Shown piece after piece: positions 12,310 through 24,075 of a DNA stretch of 64,000 bases. Numbering within the stretch: the first letter of the stretch is position 1; every line of letters starts with the position of its first letter. The position numbers and the translations under genes are program-made. The notes below the pieces were generated by a model. It saw only the letters and a list, made by a program, of their open reading frames with translations, had not been told where the DNA came from and searched no databases. This stretch comes from Lactarius indigo (taxonomy: Eukaryota; Basidiomycota; Agaricomycetes; Russulales; Russulaceae): positions 558,001 to 622,000 of the forward strand of contig JAFKAC010000017.1 in NCBI GenBank assembly GCA_025766275.1, given 5' to 3'.

Positions 12310-13866
12310 CTCAAAGAGTGTGACTTCTCATTAGATACTGTAAGCGATACCAACTCACAGAATGGTCATCCAGTACTCTTCTCGGTCTGATTGCACCTCT
12401 GCCTCTTCTGACACCGCCACGCAGACCACTACTGGACAAGATCCCCACATATCCGTGCCCTGACCCGACACCCATTTTCCTTCTCTACGTATATGACAAC
12501 TTGTGAAACGCCCTCCTTGACCGCGCTGCTTCCCGTGCTGCCTCTCCCACGTCACACTGGTTCTCCCATACATGTTCGTCCGGGAGGTACTGTCACGCTC
12601 TGCAGAGACAGCGCTTCGGGTGTACTCCCCCCATCCATATGACGCGGAGGTCGGAGTGGGGTTCAACCGGTGGGGCACGCTAGCGCAGCGGGGGAACAAA
12701 TCGACCCTCGACATCGATGCTGAGCCCACCGTCCAACGCAAGGTTTTCCATGGTGCCCATGTGACGATACCACGTCGTGCGTGAGGAGGACGAGAGCACT
12801 GGGTAAGGCGCTTTCTTTCACTCCTGGCCGAGTCCGTGCAATGATTGATGGTGTTGTAGATACATACTCTCAAACCGGTTTGTATTCAAGTTGGTGGAGC
12901 AGCCACCTGCGGACACGGCTACGCTCCTGCATGTATTTCTGTCTATACCACCCGTGGTGAGGAGACGTGCGAAAGAGTTGCTGAGTGAACCCACTCCAGT
13001 TGTGTCGTCCGAGATTATGCTTTAACCGAGAAATGACGTCGAGGTTGCCTCGCAACCTGCGGCATCTTCATTCTGGACCCATAACAACTTCTTCCGACGA
13101 GTACAACGTCATTACTTTTCGGTGCCGCAATCGTGTTGCCTCGCCTTCCATCTGTCTATTCACTTCCCAGAGTTCACTGTTCGGCGTCCCATCAACTTCC
13201 GCTGTGCCTAAAGCCAAAATCATCGGTCAATTCCAAGATGTCGTTAAACAGAATACATAGTACTCTGGTCGTTGCACCACCGTGCTCCGGGTATGGGTTT
13301 AATACATTCTCATTGCCTTATCTCATTCTTGTTGCAGGCACCTTAAGAGGTGACTGCGGTCATGACAGCTGAGACCGAAATGACATTCGCCCCCGACGAA
13401 CTCATCGATGGAGCAACCGCCGAGATTTCATTCGTTCCAGCTGCTCTATATAAGACAGACGGCCAAACCCAAAGTCATCGATGACGCAATCGTCGTCATC
13501 GGACTGCGCCAAAAGAAGCGCAAGTGAGCGAGGAAGGCAGGAGCCACTGACGGTGACAGCGACAGGGAAAAGTCGACCGAAGGCCAAGGTACAGACGGAA
13601 GAGGTGGTCCCGTTTTTTTTCGACTTTAGGAGCGCGTCGAATATTCTGGACGAAGGTAGGCGCAGCGAGCAAGAGGACGTAGCGCTGGGAAGAGGAAGCA
13701 ACAGAAGTGTGGTGCCATTTCTACTTGCGCGCGACTCTATCCGGAACTGATTTCGGTGTCGCCGTTTCAGAACGTGGGGACTTTCTGGTGGTGCCGAAAG
13801 ACCGGAGGGAGGTTAGAAGCGGATATGTATCGCATACTTTCCGACCCTGACGCGTGGTTTTGGTAA
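12310..13866 (+). pseudogene. RRP6 pseudogene 1, 5'-truncated
   Basis: It begins within the counterpart of RRP6 exon 4, near the LADWRIR end of the nuclease domain, and runs to the C-terminus. Recognisable pieces include LLYVYDNL followed by a stop, [18 protein letters not shown] (about 12860), the VPKAKIIGQFQDVV segment (about 13220) and the KTGGRLEADMYRIL-type tail. Frameshifts and stops are frequent and the catalytic motifs I and II are absent. Confidence 0.8.
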
Positions 13867-14763
13867 AATGAAAGCCTTTTGTTGTCGTCATTTGCATGGA
13901 AATCTGTCTCGCACTTTGCACATGACCACCTTGGGAGGGACCTGGCTCGTAGGGTGTCATTAATTCGCACACCCTCAATATTTCATAGTGGTATAGTAGT
14001 GCGGCGTGAGTGCGGCAGCACGTGAGCCGATACGTTCTCAGCGTGCCACCGAAGAACGAATCTCCCAAATAGTATGTGCTCGCGAAATTGGCGCTCTGTG
14101 CCATTCTGGTAGAGGCAGGCAAGCCGGAGGACGAAATGGCGCACGCCAAGAAATCCATTCATTACTGGATTCACTCAGAACGCGCGATACTTATATGATT
14201 GAGGACCGCAATTGTAAAAGAAGCTGGGCCGGGATCGGGATAAGCAGGATTTCCTAAGCTGTTCTAGGCGGCAAGCACCGTATGCGCGACAGCTGATAGG
14301 TCTCACGCTGTTACTATGGCTCTGCATGCCGCTAGCCGAGTAGCATCCATGGAAAATCACGAAACCAACAGACTGGAAACAGTTAATGAGCACCTGATAA
14401 GTCCAGAGTCATAGTCGTTGAACGAGAATGAGCACGAGAGACTTGAGAATCCCCATCAAAGGGGCAGGAGGTACATTTCTGAGGGACCGTTTTTTTTTGT
14501 TGTTGAAAGGACCCTATTTTCCAGGAGCAGTATAGTAAATCGGGTTCAAGGTTCTTCGCCACACTGCGGCCACAGGTACCAGTACGATCTACGACATCGA
14601 AATATCTAAGCATACCACTAGTAAAGTGTACATCGAAGGATATGGCTCCGAAAGCTGTCAATACGAGTATGGGGTCACGCCGTAGAGAGTTGACAAAAAA
14701 GTAGCGACAAGTGGAAAGAAAAAGAACTACATTGTAGCTCGCCATATCAGTAAACGCGGGGCA
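13867..14763. other. Convergent 3'-flank block, copy 2
   Basis: Counterpart of 6317-7215, between RRP6 pseudogene 1 and NLR-C. Nothing coding is seen. It includes a T-run near 14491-14498. Confidence 0.5.
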
Positions 14764-17700
14764 CTACGTTTGTGCTCTCCCAGAACGAAATTCAGTAACT
14801 ATCCGCGCGATCTCGCTGTTTCCCTGCTCCAATGCCACCTGCAACGGAGTTCTTCCAGACTTATCCTTAGCACCTACATCTGCGCCATGCTCCAGTAATA
14901 ATTGCACAATCCCGGAGTAATCACCTTTGAACATATAACTGGCACCCTCTATTGCGTCGCGTAAAGGAGTCCAACCGGAATTGTTCTGGCAATGAACATC
15001 CGCATTGTGCTCAAGGAGCACCCGAACGACGTCGACTGTCCCATAATATGCTGCCAAAGTTAGTGGAGTATAATGGGCATCGTCCTGCAAATCCACATCT
15101 GCGCCATGGTCGAGTAGGCATTCAACAACATCACGATGTCCCTCCATAGACGCCCATTGCAATGGCGAACCGTTCTCGTGGTCTCGAACATCGACACCCA
15201 CGCCATGCTGAAGGAGTGAGCGTACAATCTGGAGATGACCCGCAAACGATGCAGAGTGTAACGCAGTCCCAAGTCGACCACCTCGAGCACTTGCGTACTG
15301 CGGATATTTGACAGTAAAGTGTTCGACTAGTTCGTGGAATCCACACAGCGCGGCGTAATACAATGATCTTGCTCCGGGTTCCGGATCTGCCATCTTCGGA
15401 TGATGGTGGCCGGTATCGGGATCGTGCAATCGGACCCACGCTTCGAAGTAGGGCTGATCTGGATCAAACAGTTGTTCCATCCCATCCCGGACCCGTGATG
15501 CGACATTTTCGGCCCGCGCATGAGTCACCCAGTGCTCAGCCGCATATCGCGCCAGAGGTGCACTATTGGCGCCATTTGTGACATCGGGATCCCGGAGTAG
15601 AACCCCGAGAGAAGCCTGTACGAGCACCGTGTGCGCATCTTCAAGAGAGATATGGTACTGCGAGATGTCTCCCGTCGACGTCGCGAGCCGATCCGACATC
15701 AAAAACTCCTTCACCGAAAAGTGCGAAAATTGAACAACCGGGGATCCGTCGCCAGGGACGAGGGCGATTAAACTTGAGCATGTTGAAAGTACTGCTTGTT
15801 CGTGATCTTCCCACCGCCAGTTCGAATTCAGTTTAGGGATCCCACCCTTCGCCACATTGAAGTCGAACGCGAGTAGTTCCGCGAGTTCGGCGACGGAGAG
15901 GGGTCGAACTGCCACAGTGAGGCATTGAAGCATCCGATACGCGTGCACTTGATTCGCCTTCTTGATTTCCATCATCACCCGCTCGTACGTCTCATCGAGA
16001 GACTCCGGAAGCTCATTTAGAGTACGCCGGACACTTTGCGGAAGACATTGTCGTAGTGTTTCCAGCTGACAAAACACCCATCGAAACCTAGTTACGCTCA
16101 TGAGCTGTCGTCACGACGTTACAACAATCGGTCCACTTACATTCCGTCGGCCTTCTCTGACAGCGCCTCAACAACCATCTTCTTGTCCCCCTCTCGCCAC
16201 TTCTTCATCATCGTCTCAGACTCAGAGTACACGACCGAGTGGACGTAATCGACGATATCCTTTTTCTGTCCACTTTGGTCGTGGAGAGACACGCTGTGAA
16301 GCGCTAAAGGGCCAAGAGTGGCCCGAATATCGAACTCGGGGCGGCTGGTGACGCATATATGAAGATGAGGTAGACCAAGATTGACCAGGTCCTTGACCAG
16401 CGCAACGACTTGTTCACGTGGCGACGGGATCCCGGATGAGTTCGGACACTCGTCGAGCGCGTCCAAGATAATGTAAATTGGTCGTTGGTCGTCAATTGTA
16501 AGCATGTCCCTCAGGCACTCTATCATCGCACCAACCCTGGGCTTCGTTTCGCCATTATCATGCGCCAAATAGAGCCGGGAGAGGATGTCGCGACGAGGAT
16601 CAGACTGAGCGGAGAGCTGAATAAGAAGAGAGGGGAGAAGGTTTCGGATGTGTTGCTTGTCGAGATCCCTGAAATCGAAATAAAAATACGCCATTGACGC
16701 TAATCCCGCCTCTCTTAGAGTTGCGATGTCTTGTACGATTGCGGAACTGGACGGCAAGATCAGCTCATCGAGGTGTAGAGTGACGAGTGATCACGAACCA
16801 AAGGATGGTCTTCCCCGAGCCCGCTAGAATGTGAACGACGATCAGGGGTCGCTTGGTGTAGAATCGGGAGAACATACGTTTGCCATAGATCCACAACAGA
16901 GACCCATCCGACTTCCATTCGCCGAACATACTGCCTCGGAAGAACCACTGAGCAGTTCCCCCGTGATGAAGATCGCATGCGATATTGTGATTTGTTGATG
17001 GATCCGGGGGAACTACCCACTCTCTGAGGCTCTTTCTCGATTCATTCCCTGCGAATACGTTAACGGTACCATGGCTGAATGATGGAGTGATCACAAACAT
17101 TTCATGTCGTCTACGCTGCTTGCCAATTGCTGGACCGCCTGCTTGGTTTCTTTTCCGTCTAACCAATGCATGCGCGTTCAACACGAGGTTCCATGAGTAG
17201 CTAATACGCGGACGTACCATTTGTGATAATGTGCGCGAGCCTTAGGATCTCTGCTGCAGCCATCAGAGCCTCCTCTTGCGTCAACCTGTCCAATCGCTTC
17301 AGAGCGTCTTCCATCTCCTTCTTTCCGACGAGCTTCTTCAGATATTTTTCTGAGCACAGATTCAGTTAGCGAACGACACATATATCGCGGAAAGCGACGA
17401 ACTTGCTCGACCCTGCTTCATCTCCTTCGTCGCGATCGCGAAGATGTTCAACACTTCGACCATTATCTTGACGATCATGTCCGTCATTAGGTCTGTCGGT
17501 CGCACTGAGGTATAGGACTCGAGACGCTTGAAGAAGTTCTCGATACGCTCGAAGAGATCGGCGAGGGCATCTTGACCAGCTTCAACATCTTTGGCCGCCT
17601 GCGACAAACTTCATTGTAAGGATTGAGCGACAAATGAGGATGCTCACTAAGAGGAGGACCCCAGCACCGGCGAAGATGACTTTTGCGGGAGAGAATACCT

Positions 17701-18042
17701 ACAAAATTAGTATCAAGGGGGTGGGTGTAGACAGGTAGACTGAATGAGACTCACGAGTCCAACACCTTCTCCGAGTGTTGCGGAGAAAGCGTAGAGGACA
17801 TCGATAGTCGGGTTCAGCCACCGTGATAATCTCTCGTCGGCGTTCCTTGATTGATCAAGCTCCTTGACTCTGTCTTGAAGGATGACTAGAATGTCAGCGG
17901 GAGAGTTGCAGGCTTGTAGTTGTGCCGCGAGAGGATGTGCGAGAAGGTCTTTCTTGGTCTTTTTCTCAAATGCTTTGAGGGCAGCATTGAAGATGGACTG
18001 GAAATTGGAAGAGGACGTGGATGTGGATGGAGCTTGAGACAT
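14764..18042 (-). CDS. NLR-C: Goodbye-NACHT-ankyrin STAND protein, intact
   Basis: Exons: 18042-17755, 17698-17648, 17598-17403, 17349-17218, 17137-17099, 17048-16878, 16823-16799, 16746-16141 and 16087-14764. They total 2832 nt in frame, or 943 aa. Exon boundaries in exons 1-8 all sit exactly 7545 bp from those of NLR-B, so no net indel has occurred over about 2 kb that includes seven introns. That indicates a recent tandem duplication or gene conversion. Domains are as in B: Goodbye, split P-loop GKPGSGKTIL, IILDALDEC, and about six ankyrin repeats. Differences are concentrated in the ankyrin exon, for example DDAHYTPLTLAAYYGT against DDHHKSSLTLAAFHGK in B. The ORF is open upstream to 18147, which would add 35 residues; I keep the shared MSQAPSTS start. 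Confidence 0.9.
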
Positions 18043-18410
18043 AGGAAGAGTAATAGAGATGAGCCGATCGGCAATGAGGGAAATCGGAAGACAATCAGGG
18101 CGGAGGGAAACAAGTGGGAAAGTATTCACAGGTGGCTGTTCCAGCACTGCCTTGTGCGTGTGATGTGGCTTGCCTGAGTGAATAATTACACGAATTGCGG
18201 ATGAGATCGATGACTCGGACAGGTACTTTTTGTCGTCTACATCTATCTACACATGTACTGTACATTCGACCTACGCTGGTAGTGGCAATTCCGGGAACGT
18301 AACAAATTGCAGGACAGCGTTGCGGAGGGCCGATATCGATCATGCATTAGTCATGGTTCGTGCTGGACCCGGCAGGAAAGGTAGAAGACTTTGGAGACAA
18401 GTAGAATATA

Positions 18411-20020
18411 AAGACTGGCCCGCCGCGGGGTGTGAGACGCCCCGTATCCCCCCACGACCAAAAACTGGCATCACATCATTTTCTAACTCGCATCAGCGAT
18501 CAGATCAAGAACGCGTATAGCGCTCGCCACTAGGGCGGCGTGGTGTTACCACAGGAGAGCACGTAGAGCACGGTGTAAAAGCGATGTCCTAGCTATCATT
18601 GGAAGTGGGGAACACGACTGATTTCGGAATCGAACTGAACGCGGAGGTTGTGCCGGGAGTCCATCTAGATGGCTCATTCAGAATGGAACCGGGCACTGGG
18701 AGCGACCGCCACGGGTACCAGCTAGTGACCAAAGTCCTTATCGCGTCGCATGTAAAGTCAACCTCATGGTGTGCATTCCGGACGGGTTCTCACCCGAGTA
18801 AGTGCGGCGATCCCGTCTCAAGATAAGATCATGCGTGCACGGAATATACCAACTACTTGACAACATGTCAAGGGGACAAGAAAATCGACCCTACAACAGC
18901 CATTGAAATGTCCATGTAGGTATGGATGGCGACAGACAATGGATGACGGTGATGGGCAATGCAAGCGACTTGCGATGGGGGTACCGAACAGGGGGGTGCG
19001 TGCAGTGCAGGAAGGAATACAGGATGGGTCAGAGTTACCCGAACACGAGTGTATGAGTACTATATGAGTCTGACCAGCCGCGACGAAGGTTTACTGTAAC
19101 GTTTAACTTTGGGGACTCGCATGCTCAGCTACCGCGACCACCCCTACCTTAGACCAAGCCGACACTTCAGAGTGCTGGTTCATCACATCGAAAACTCCGA
19201 TTTGTAAAAGGTACTGCCTACGCTTATATTTTCACAATTTGGCCCATTTTGAAACTCCCGACAAATGTTAGTACAGTAGGAGAGGAAGTATGAGAAGAGT
19301 ATGGGTAGCAGCGAAGATTGGTGGAGAAGCTTGGATGACGGTACCGCCTCACCGACTCTCAAAGACCGCGACGAGAGGGATCAGCGGGACGTAAGTAGAG
19401 GCGATATGGCGGCCAAAACGCGACAGCAGAACCATCAAGACCGTGCGTCTGGACACACGCCAACCATGAATCGCGTTGAGCATAATAGATTGAAAGCACG
19501 CGAAGAACGCACCGAACTCAATCTGCGAATCATCTAGCGGAGTGCTGACCCACCAAGGCAGAAAAAGCACAAGAGCAATGTGAAATAGCCAAGCCTATGG
19601 CGCAGGCGAACCCTCCTTCGTCGTCCGAAGACGCAGCATCCGTCCCGTCTCCATGGGTATGCGCCGTAGGGGTTAGCTAAGATCGCGCGCGTAGCTGTAA
19701 ACATTTGTATCGGAAAGGGGCAACAAAAGGAAGCGAACATACTTGGGATGGTAATGCGAGTGGCGAGGAATGCTCACGACGTGGGTACAAGACATTCTTA
19801 TTACTCTTGTACGAGTTTACCGAGGTGGCAGAGTAAGGGAGCGACGTTGTTGAGGAACAGGCAGAGATTGACGGCGATGGGAACATGTTCGCAGTGTAGT
19901 ATGACTGGAGTGATGAATTTGTCGAGAAGAGTGACCCTGGCCTGCCGTTTTCTTCAGCCGGATAATAGCCTGAGGTGTCAGACCTTTGGCGAAAGTGCAG
20001 CCTGGGGTAACCACGCGCCA
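18411..20020. other. Segment foreign to the repeat unit, unassigned
   Basis: Homology with the other units' 5' flank stops near 18410, after GTAGAATATA, and resumes inside exon 3 of the NLR stump near 20020. The 1.6 kb between has no counterpart elsewhere in the window. It opens with a G+C-rich inverted repeat around CGGGG/CCCCG (about 18426-18446). Short ORFs occur on both strands (18599-18826 +, 19301-19537 +, 19349-19570 -), none recognised. Minus-strand frames between 19.5 and 20.0 kb contain hydrophobic stretches that could be a decayed membrane-protein gene. No terminal repeats or target duplications were found. Confidence 0.35.
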
Positions 20021-20657
20021 TCTCCTTCGTCGCGATCGCGAAGATGTTCAGCACTTCGACCATTATCTTGACGATCATGTCCGTCATTAGGTCTGTCGGT
20101 CGCACTGAGGTATAGGACTCGAGACGCTTGAAGAAGTTCTCGATACGCTCGAAGAGATTGGCGAGCGCATCTTGACCAGTTTTAACTTCTTTGGCCGCCT
20201 GCGACAAACTTCGTTATAAGAATCGAGCGACAAATGAGGATGCTCACTAAGAGGGTGCTCACTAAGAGGAGGACCTCAGCACTAGCGAGTAACACTTTTG
20301 CGAGCGAGAATATCTATAAAATTAGTATCAAGGGGGTGGATGTAGACAGGTAGATTGAATAGGACTCACGAGTCCAACACCTTCTCCACGTGTTGCGGGG
20401 AAAGTGTAGGGGTCGTCGATAGTCGGGTTCAGCCACCGTGATAATCTCTCGTCGGCATTCCTTGGTTGATCAAGCTCCTTGACTCTGTCTTGAAGGATGA
20501 CTAGAATGTCAGCGGGAGAGTTGCAGGCTTGTAGTTGTGCCGCGAGAGGATGTGCGAGAATGTCTTTCTTGATCTTTTTCTCATATACTTTGAGGGCAGC
20601 ATTGAAGATGGACTGGAAATTGGAAGAGGACGTGGACGTGGATGGAGCTTGAGACAT
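19677..20657 (-). CDS. NLR stump: Goodbye domain joined to an unrelated tail
   Basis: Exons 1 (20657-20370) and 2 (about 20320-20270) match the NLR genes. Exon 3 starts at 20198 and follows the NLRs through NIFAIATKEM. It then runs, without a stop, into unrelated sequence of about 114 codons, ending at 19677. If spliced like its sisters it would encode about 286 aa: a Goodbye-like N-terminus with a serine- and tyrosine-rich tail and no NACHT or ankyrins. Exon 2 has drifted (VLLASAEVLLL). It is either a truncated pseudogene or a Goodbye-only protein; transcript data would decide. Confidence 0.5.
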
Positions 20658-21179
20658 AGGAAGAGTAGTACAGATGAGCTGATCGACAATGAGGGACACT
20701 GGAAGACAATCAGGGCGGAGGGAAACAAGTGGGAAAGGAAGTATTCACAGGTGGCTGTTCCAGCACTGCCTTGTGCATGTGATGTGGCTTGCCTGAGTGA
20801 ATAATTACACGAATTGTGGATGAGATCGATGACTCGGACAGGTACTTTTCTTCGTTAACATCTATCCGAGTCTACACATACTGTAACTCATTCTACACTG
20901 GTTGTGGCAATTCCGGGAACGTGACACATTGCAGGGCAGCATCGCGGAGGGCCATTATCGATCATGGATTAATCATGGTTCGTGCCGACCGTGGCGGGAA
21001 AGGTAGAAGACTTTGGAGACAAGTAGAATATACAGCGAAACCACACGAACCGTGTTGCGCACTCGACTCCCTGGGTCAACCCTTCATTACAGCAACGCTT
21101 ACCCGGCAATAGTCACAGTATTCGCCCAACTTCGTCGTGTCCTTCCGCTGGCGACTCTCCAACATAGTCCTTCAAATCC

Positions 21180-21350
21180 CTTCCTTATCCTCTCCATCTA
21201 TGTCTGTGCTATCCTCTATCAAGATGTGTATGACCTCGAGCTTGGATGGCATCACGAGGTGCTGCCATGAAGTCTGATCTGAATTAGGATCATTGTGTGC
21301 GTTCGGCTTTGCATCATGCTTCAGTCATAATCGAACTAATTTGCTTCAAG
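21180..21350 (-). pseudogene. Ankyrin-tail relic 2
   Basis: Second copy of the minus-strand ankyrin remnant described at 10980-11172, again immediately left of a kinase-like relic. No start and no attached NACHT domain are present. Confidence 0.4.
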
Positions 21351-21359
21351 TTGGAGAAT

Positions 21360-21965
21360 ATCGGGGAGATCTCTGGCGACCTGTGGAACGATGCTCTGCG
21401 CTTGCTCTACACCACAGAGTGCGGCGACAGCGCCGTCCTCTGCATAGAGCGCCTCTCTGACTGTGACAACCCGTCCCAAACGTGGTCAAGCACATCCATC
21501 GGGTGCTCGAGGTACGTGGCCTCAGCTAGTCCCCCCTGACTGCACCTCCCTCAATACGCCTCGTCCCTCACCTCGCCACCCCTGGTGCTGAATGTGCGTA
21601 CCAGAGCCTGTACTTTCTGCACGAGCATAAGATCGCGGACTGCGCTTAAGGCGCCCCGAAAGGCATTATGATGGACATAGGCCATCGAGCTTTGCCGACT
21701 TCGATCACACCAGCTGCCCGTGCGCTGTTCCGCGTCGACACACTGGGGCGCTGGTGCTCCTGCACAAAACAGAGCCAGCCCGGGTTTCTACCAGGACGTA
21801 CAGTATGCAATCGCGAGGCCACGTTCCAGATGTTCGTTGAGGCGAGTTTCTGGTCGCAGCGGGCTCAGTTCATGGCTATGCTCTGTCTCAGAGCCGATTC
21901 TGGAATTGGGTATAGCTCGCGATATAGCTACTCTCGCTTGTTGTGGCGACAACTGGGGGTGAACA
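21360..21965 (+). pseudogene. Kinase-like relic 2
   Basis: Counterpart of kinase-like relic 1. It shows a LISGDLWNDALRLLYTTECGD-like segment in pieces, an LSDCD motif, and a decayed last exon near 21.93 kb. The 5' exons are absent and frames shift. Confidence 0.5.
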
Positions 21966-22370
21966 AGTGATAATATTATACATAGCGCATAATAGACAGT
22001 CTGTGATTGACAATCAGATCTGCTTAAGAAGTTGGATCCGCAGGGCTGTCAGGGCTGTGAGCAGCAAGTGCAACAGGTATTGCACTGTTAATTTGGAAGC
22101 GGTTGCGTGGTGGTTCGCCCAGGGTGTGATTTTTGTTGAGCCCGACGCGGCCTCGCTGAGATGGCCGGCGTGGCCGCCACGGTTCGGTTTCTCCCAGCGC
22201 CCACATACACAACACGTGCCCGTTCATCCTGTCGTGCTGCCGTCTGTCCCAAGGACTGCCCATCGGTTCAAGAGGAACCTTCATACTTTTATTTCACCCA
22301 CCCTTATTACTAATGGATTGATGATGCCCCATGCTGGTGTTTTCCGACCTTCATTAGCTCGCTCTGAGAG

Positions 22371-22487
22371 TGTTACGCTCCACCGGTGTTAGTCCAACTT
22401 GGACTTGAAGAAGGCGTAATTGACTTAGTGAAAATAGGCAAATGGGGACCTCGCGTCAACCCAACGCAAGCTGAACAGGGGCACTCT
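22371..22487 (-). repeat. Chromovirus 3' LTR, terminal piece
   Basis: The last 117 bp of the 3' LTR in the original minus orientation. It corresponds to the 32054-32170 end of the 5' LTR (CTCCACCGG and CAAGCTGAACAGGGG are shared). It is cut by the solo LTR starting at 22488. The remaining 384 bp are now at 29192-29575. Confidence 0.85.
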
Positions 22488-24075
22488 TGTTACGCTTGTA
22501 TGGGCGTAGCGTCCGACTTGGACAATACTGTGGGAACACAATGCCCCAAATCACAGCCAACTTCTGGGGGAGGCAAACACAGCCAAGGCGTCCCCTAGTC
22601 AACAATGGTATTGGCAGCCTTCTATCAGATGTAGCGGTATGACTTATCGCTTACAACTAGACCAAGGTGAAGGTTAGCGAACTGAACTGGGAGCACACCC
22701 AAGCCTAGCGCGGAGACAAGTCACGCGCCAAACGTACAGGCACAGCGGAGAGTAGACACACGTAAGGACTTTATTCAAGTCCAAAGGTCAGGTGATCACG
22801 CTGTGGCACGCTGAGTGGAGAACCAAGAGGACAAGTTAACATTGGAGAGGTAAGGGAAGTACAAGAGAATACGCACCTGAGTGGAGAACCAAGAGGACAA
22901 GTTGGTTCCACTCAGGACGTTACATGAGGGTTTATATACTATGCTGCGGCTGAGTTCGAATTACTACAGAACCTTGTTACTAAAGGTATGGTAATAGTAA
23001 TGAGTCAGACGCTGACGCGTCGTATCTAATAATAGCGTTATCTACTGTGCTGACTGATGCACCGTCATCAACGCTGACAGAACAATGACGTGTCCTTATC
23101 TATGAGTCACAACCCTATGACAACGTAGTCTAGAACTATCTAGAACCTTCCCTGCTTATCGTCCAATGAGAAACTACTATACTAATGAGGAAAGTGACCT
23201 AAAGAGGTAACATCCAATAAGGAAGTTACTTATCCCAGGGTCACGTGCTTATGGTGCACATGTTGGCATCACATGGCTAACCATCTTATCATATCTAATG
23301 ATAAGGACTTGGATGTTGAACACAACGTTGGAGGCTCGTATCTTTACCGAATAAATCCATAAAAATATGGAAAAATAAGGCAAAAATGGAGCGTCCATGA
23401 CATCAGACAGAAGTACTGAGAGGCAGAGAATGGCAGATAAGAGGGGGGAAAGGGGGATGAGCAGGCAGCCCAGAGGGAAGGTGGCAGACAGCCAACCACA
23501 GCTCAAAAGATAGAGGGAAGACGGTAAACAACCAGTACAATTCCACAAGATCTCAAGCTAGGGAACCGGGGATACAAGCTACCCTACTTATACCCTAGCT
23601 AGCATAAGGTTCAAACTCAGAAACCCTAATACAACGATCCTAGGGTGAGTAATTGTACAGTAAGAGTGTCATGTGTAGTTAGTCAGCATACAGTCAGTCA
23701 ACCAATCAGAACGGGACATCAGTCATCCTTATCGTAACAGTGTAATCGTCCATGAGTCATCCGCAGCCAGTATCAGTCATCAGGTACAAGACATCAGTCA
23801 GCCAGGCACAAGCTCATCTGGACTCTTCCGGTGCATTCTAGCCGGGTCACATGCCGGGGTCACGTGACGGGCAGTCTTGATGTTGCTTCTATCCGGGCCG
23901 GTGGAACCTACAATTCTGCGCATCATCGCAGAAGGTCCAATGATATCGTGGGCCGGGGCACTTATCTCTTGGTTTATGGCTTATCTCAGCCTTTTCTTCG
24001 TCATCCTCCTTTTCTTCATGTGATTGCGTTCATTGTATTGCTGTTTGCCGAGGTTGCGAGGGTAAAACCGTAACA
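22488..24075 (+). repeat. Solo LTR, family X, left copy (interrupted)
   Basis: Begins TGTTACGCTTG and ends AAACCGTAACA. After removing the nested solo LTR and one target duplication (773 + 5 bp) it measures 810 bp, the same as the inverted copy at 29576-30385. Its flanks do not match each other (ACTCT on the left, GTTCC on the right), but each matches one flank of the inverted copy. That is expected if recombination between the two copies inverted the segment between them. An 80-codon ORF within it is LTR sequence, not a gene. Confidence 0.85.
22630..23402 (+). repeat. Solo LTR, family Z, nested in family X
   Basis: A 773-bp insertion that begins TGTAGCGG, ends CATGACA and is flanked by TCAGA (22625-22629 and 23403-23407). 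It interrupts the left X LTR at a point where the inverted X copy is continuous, which fixes both ends. It contains a direct repeat of 25 bp starting CTGAGTGGAGAACC at about 22811 and 22877. It has no coding sequence. The orientation of the parent element is not known. Confidence 0.85.

Noticed and set aside
23831..24073. 80-aa ORF conserved at 23831-24073 (+) and 29578-29820 (-)
   Set aside because: It lies inside the two family X solo LTRs; conservation reflects the LTR, not a protein.
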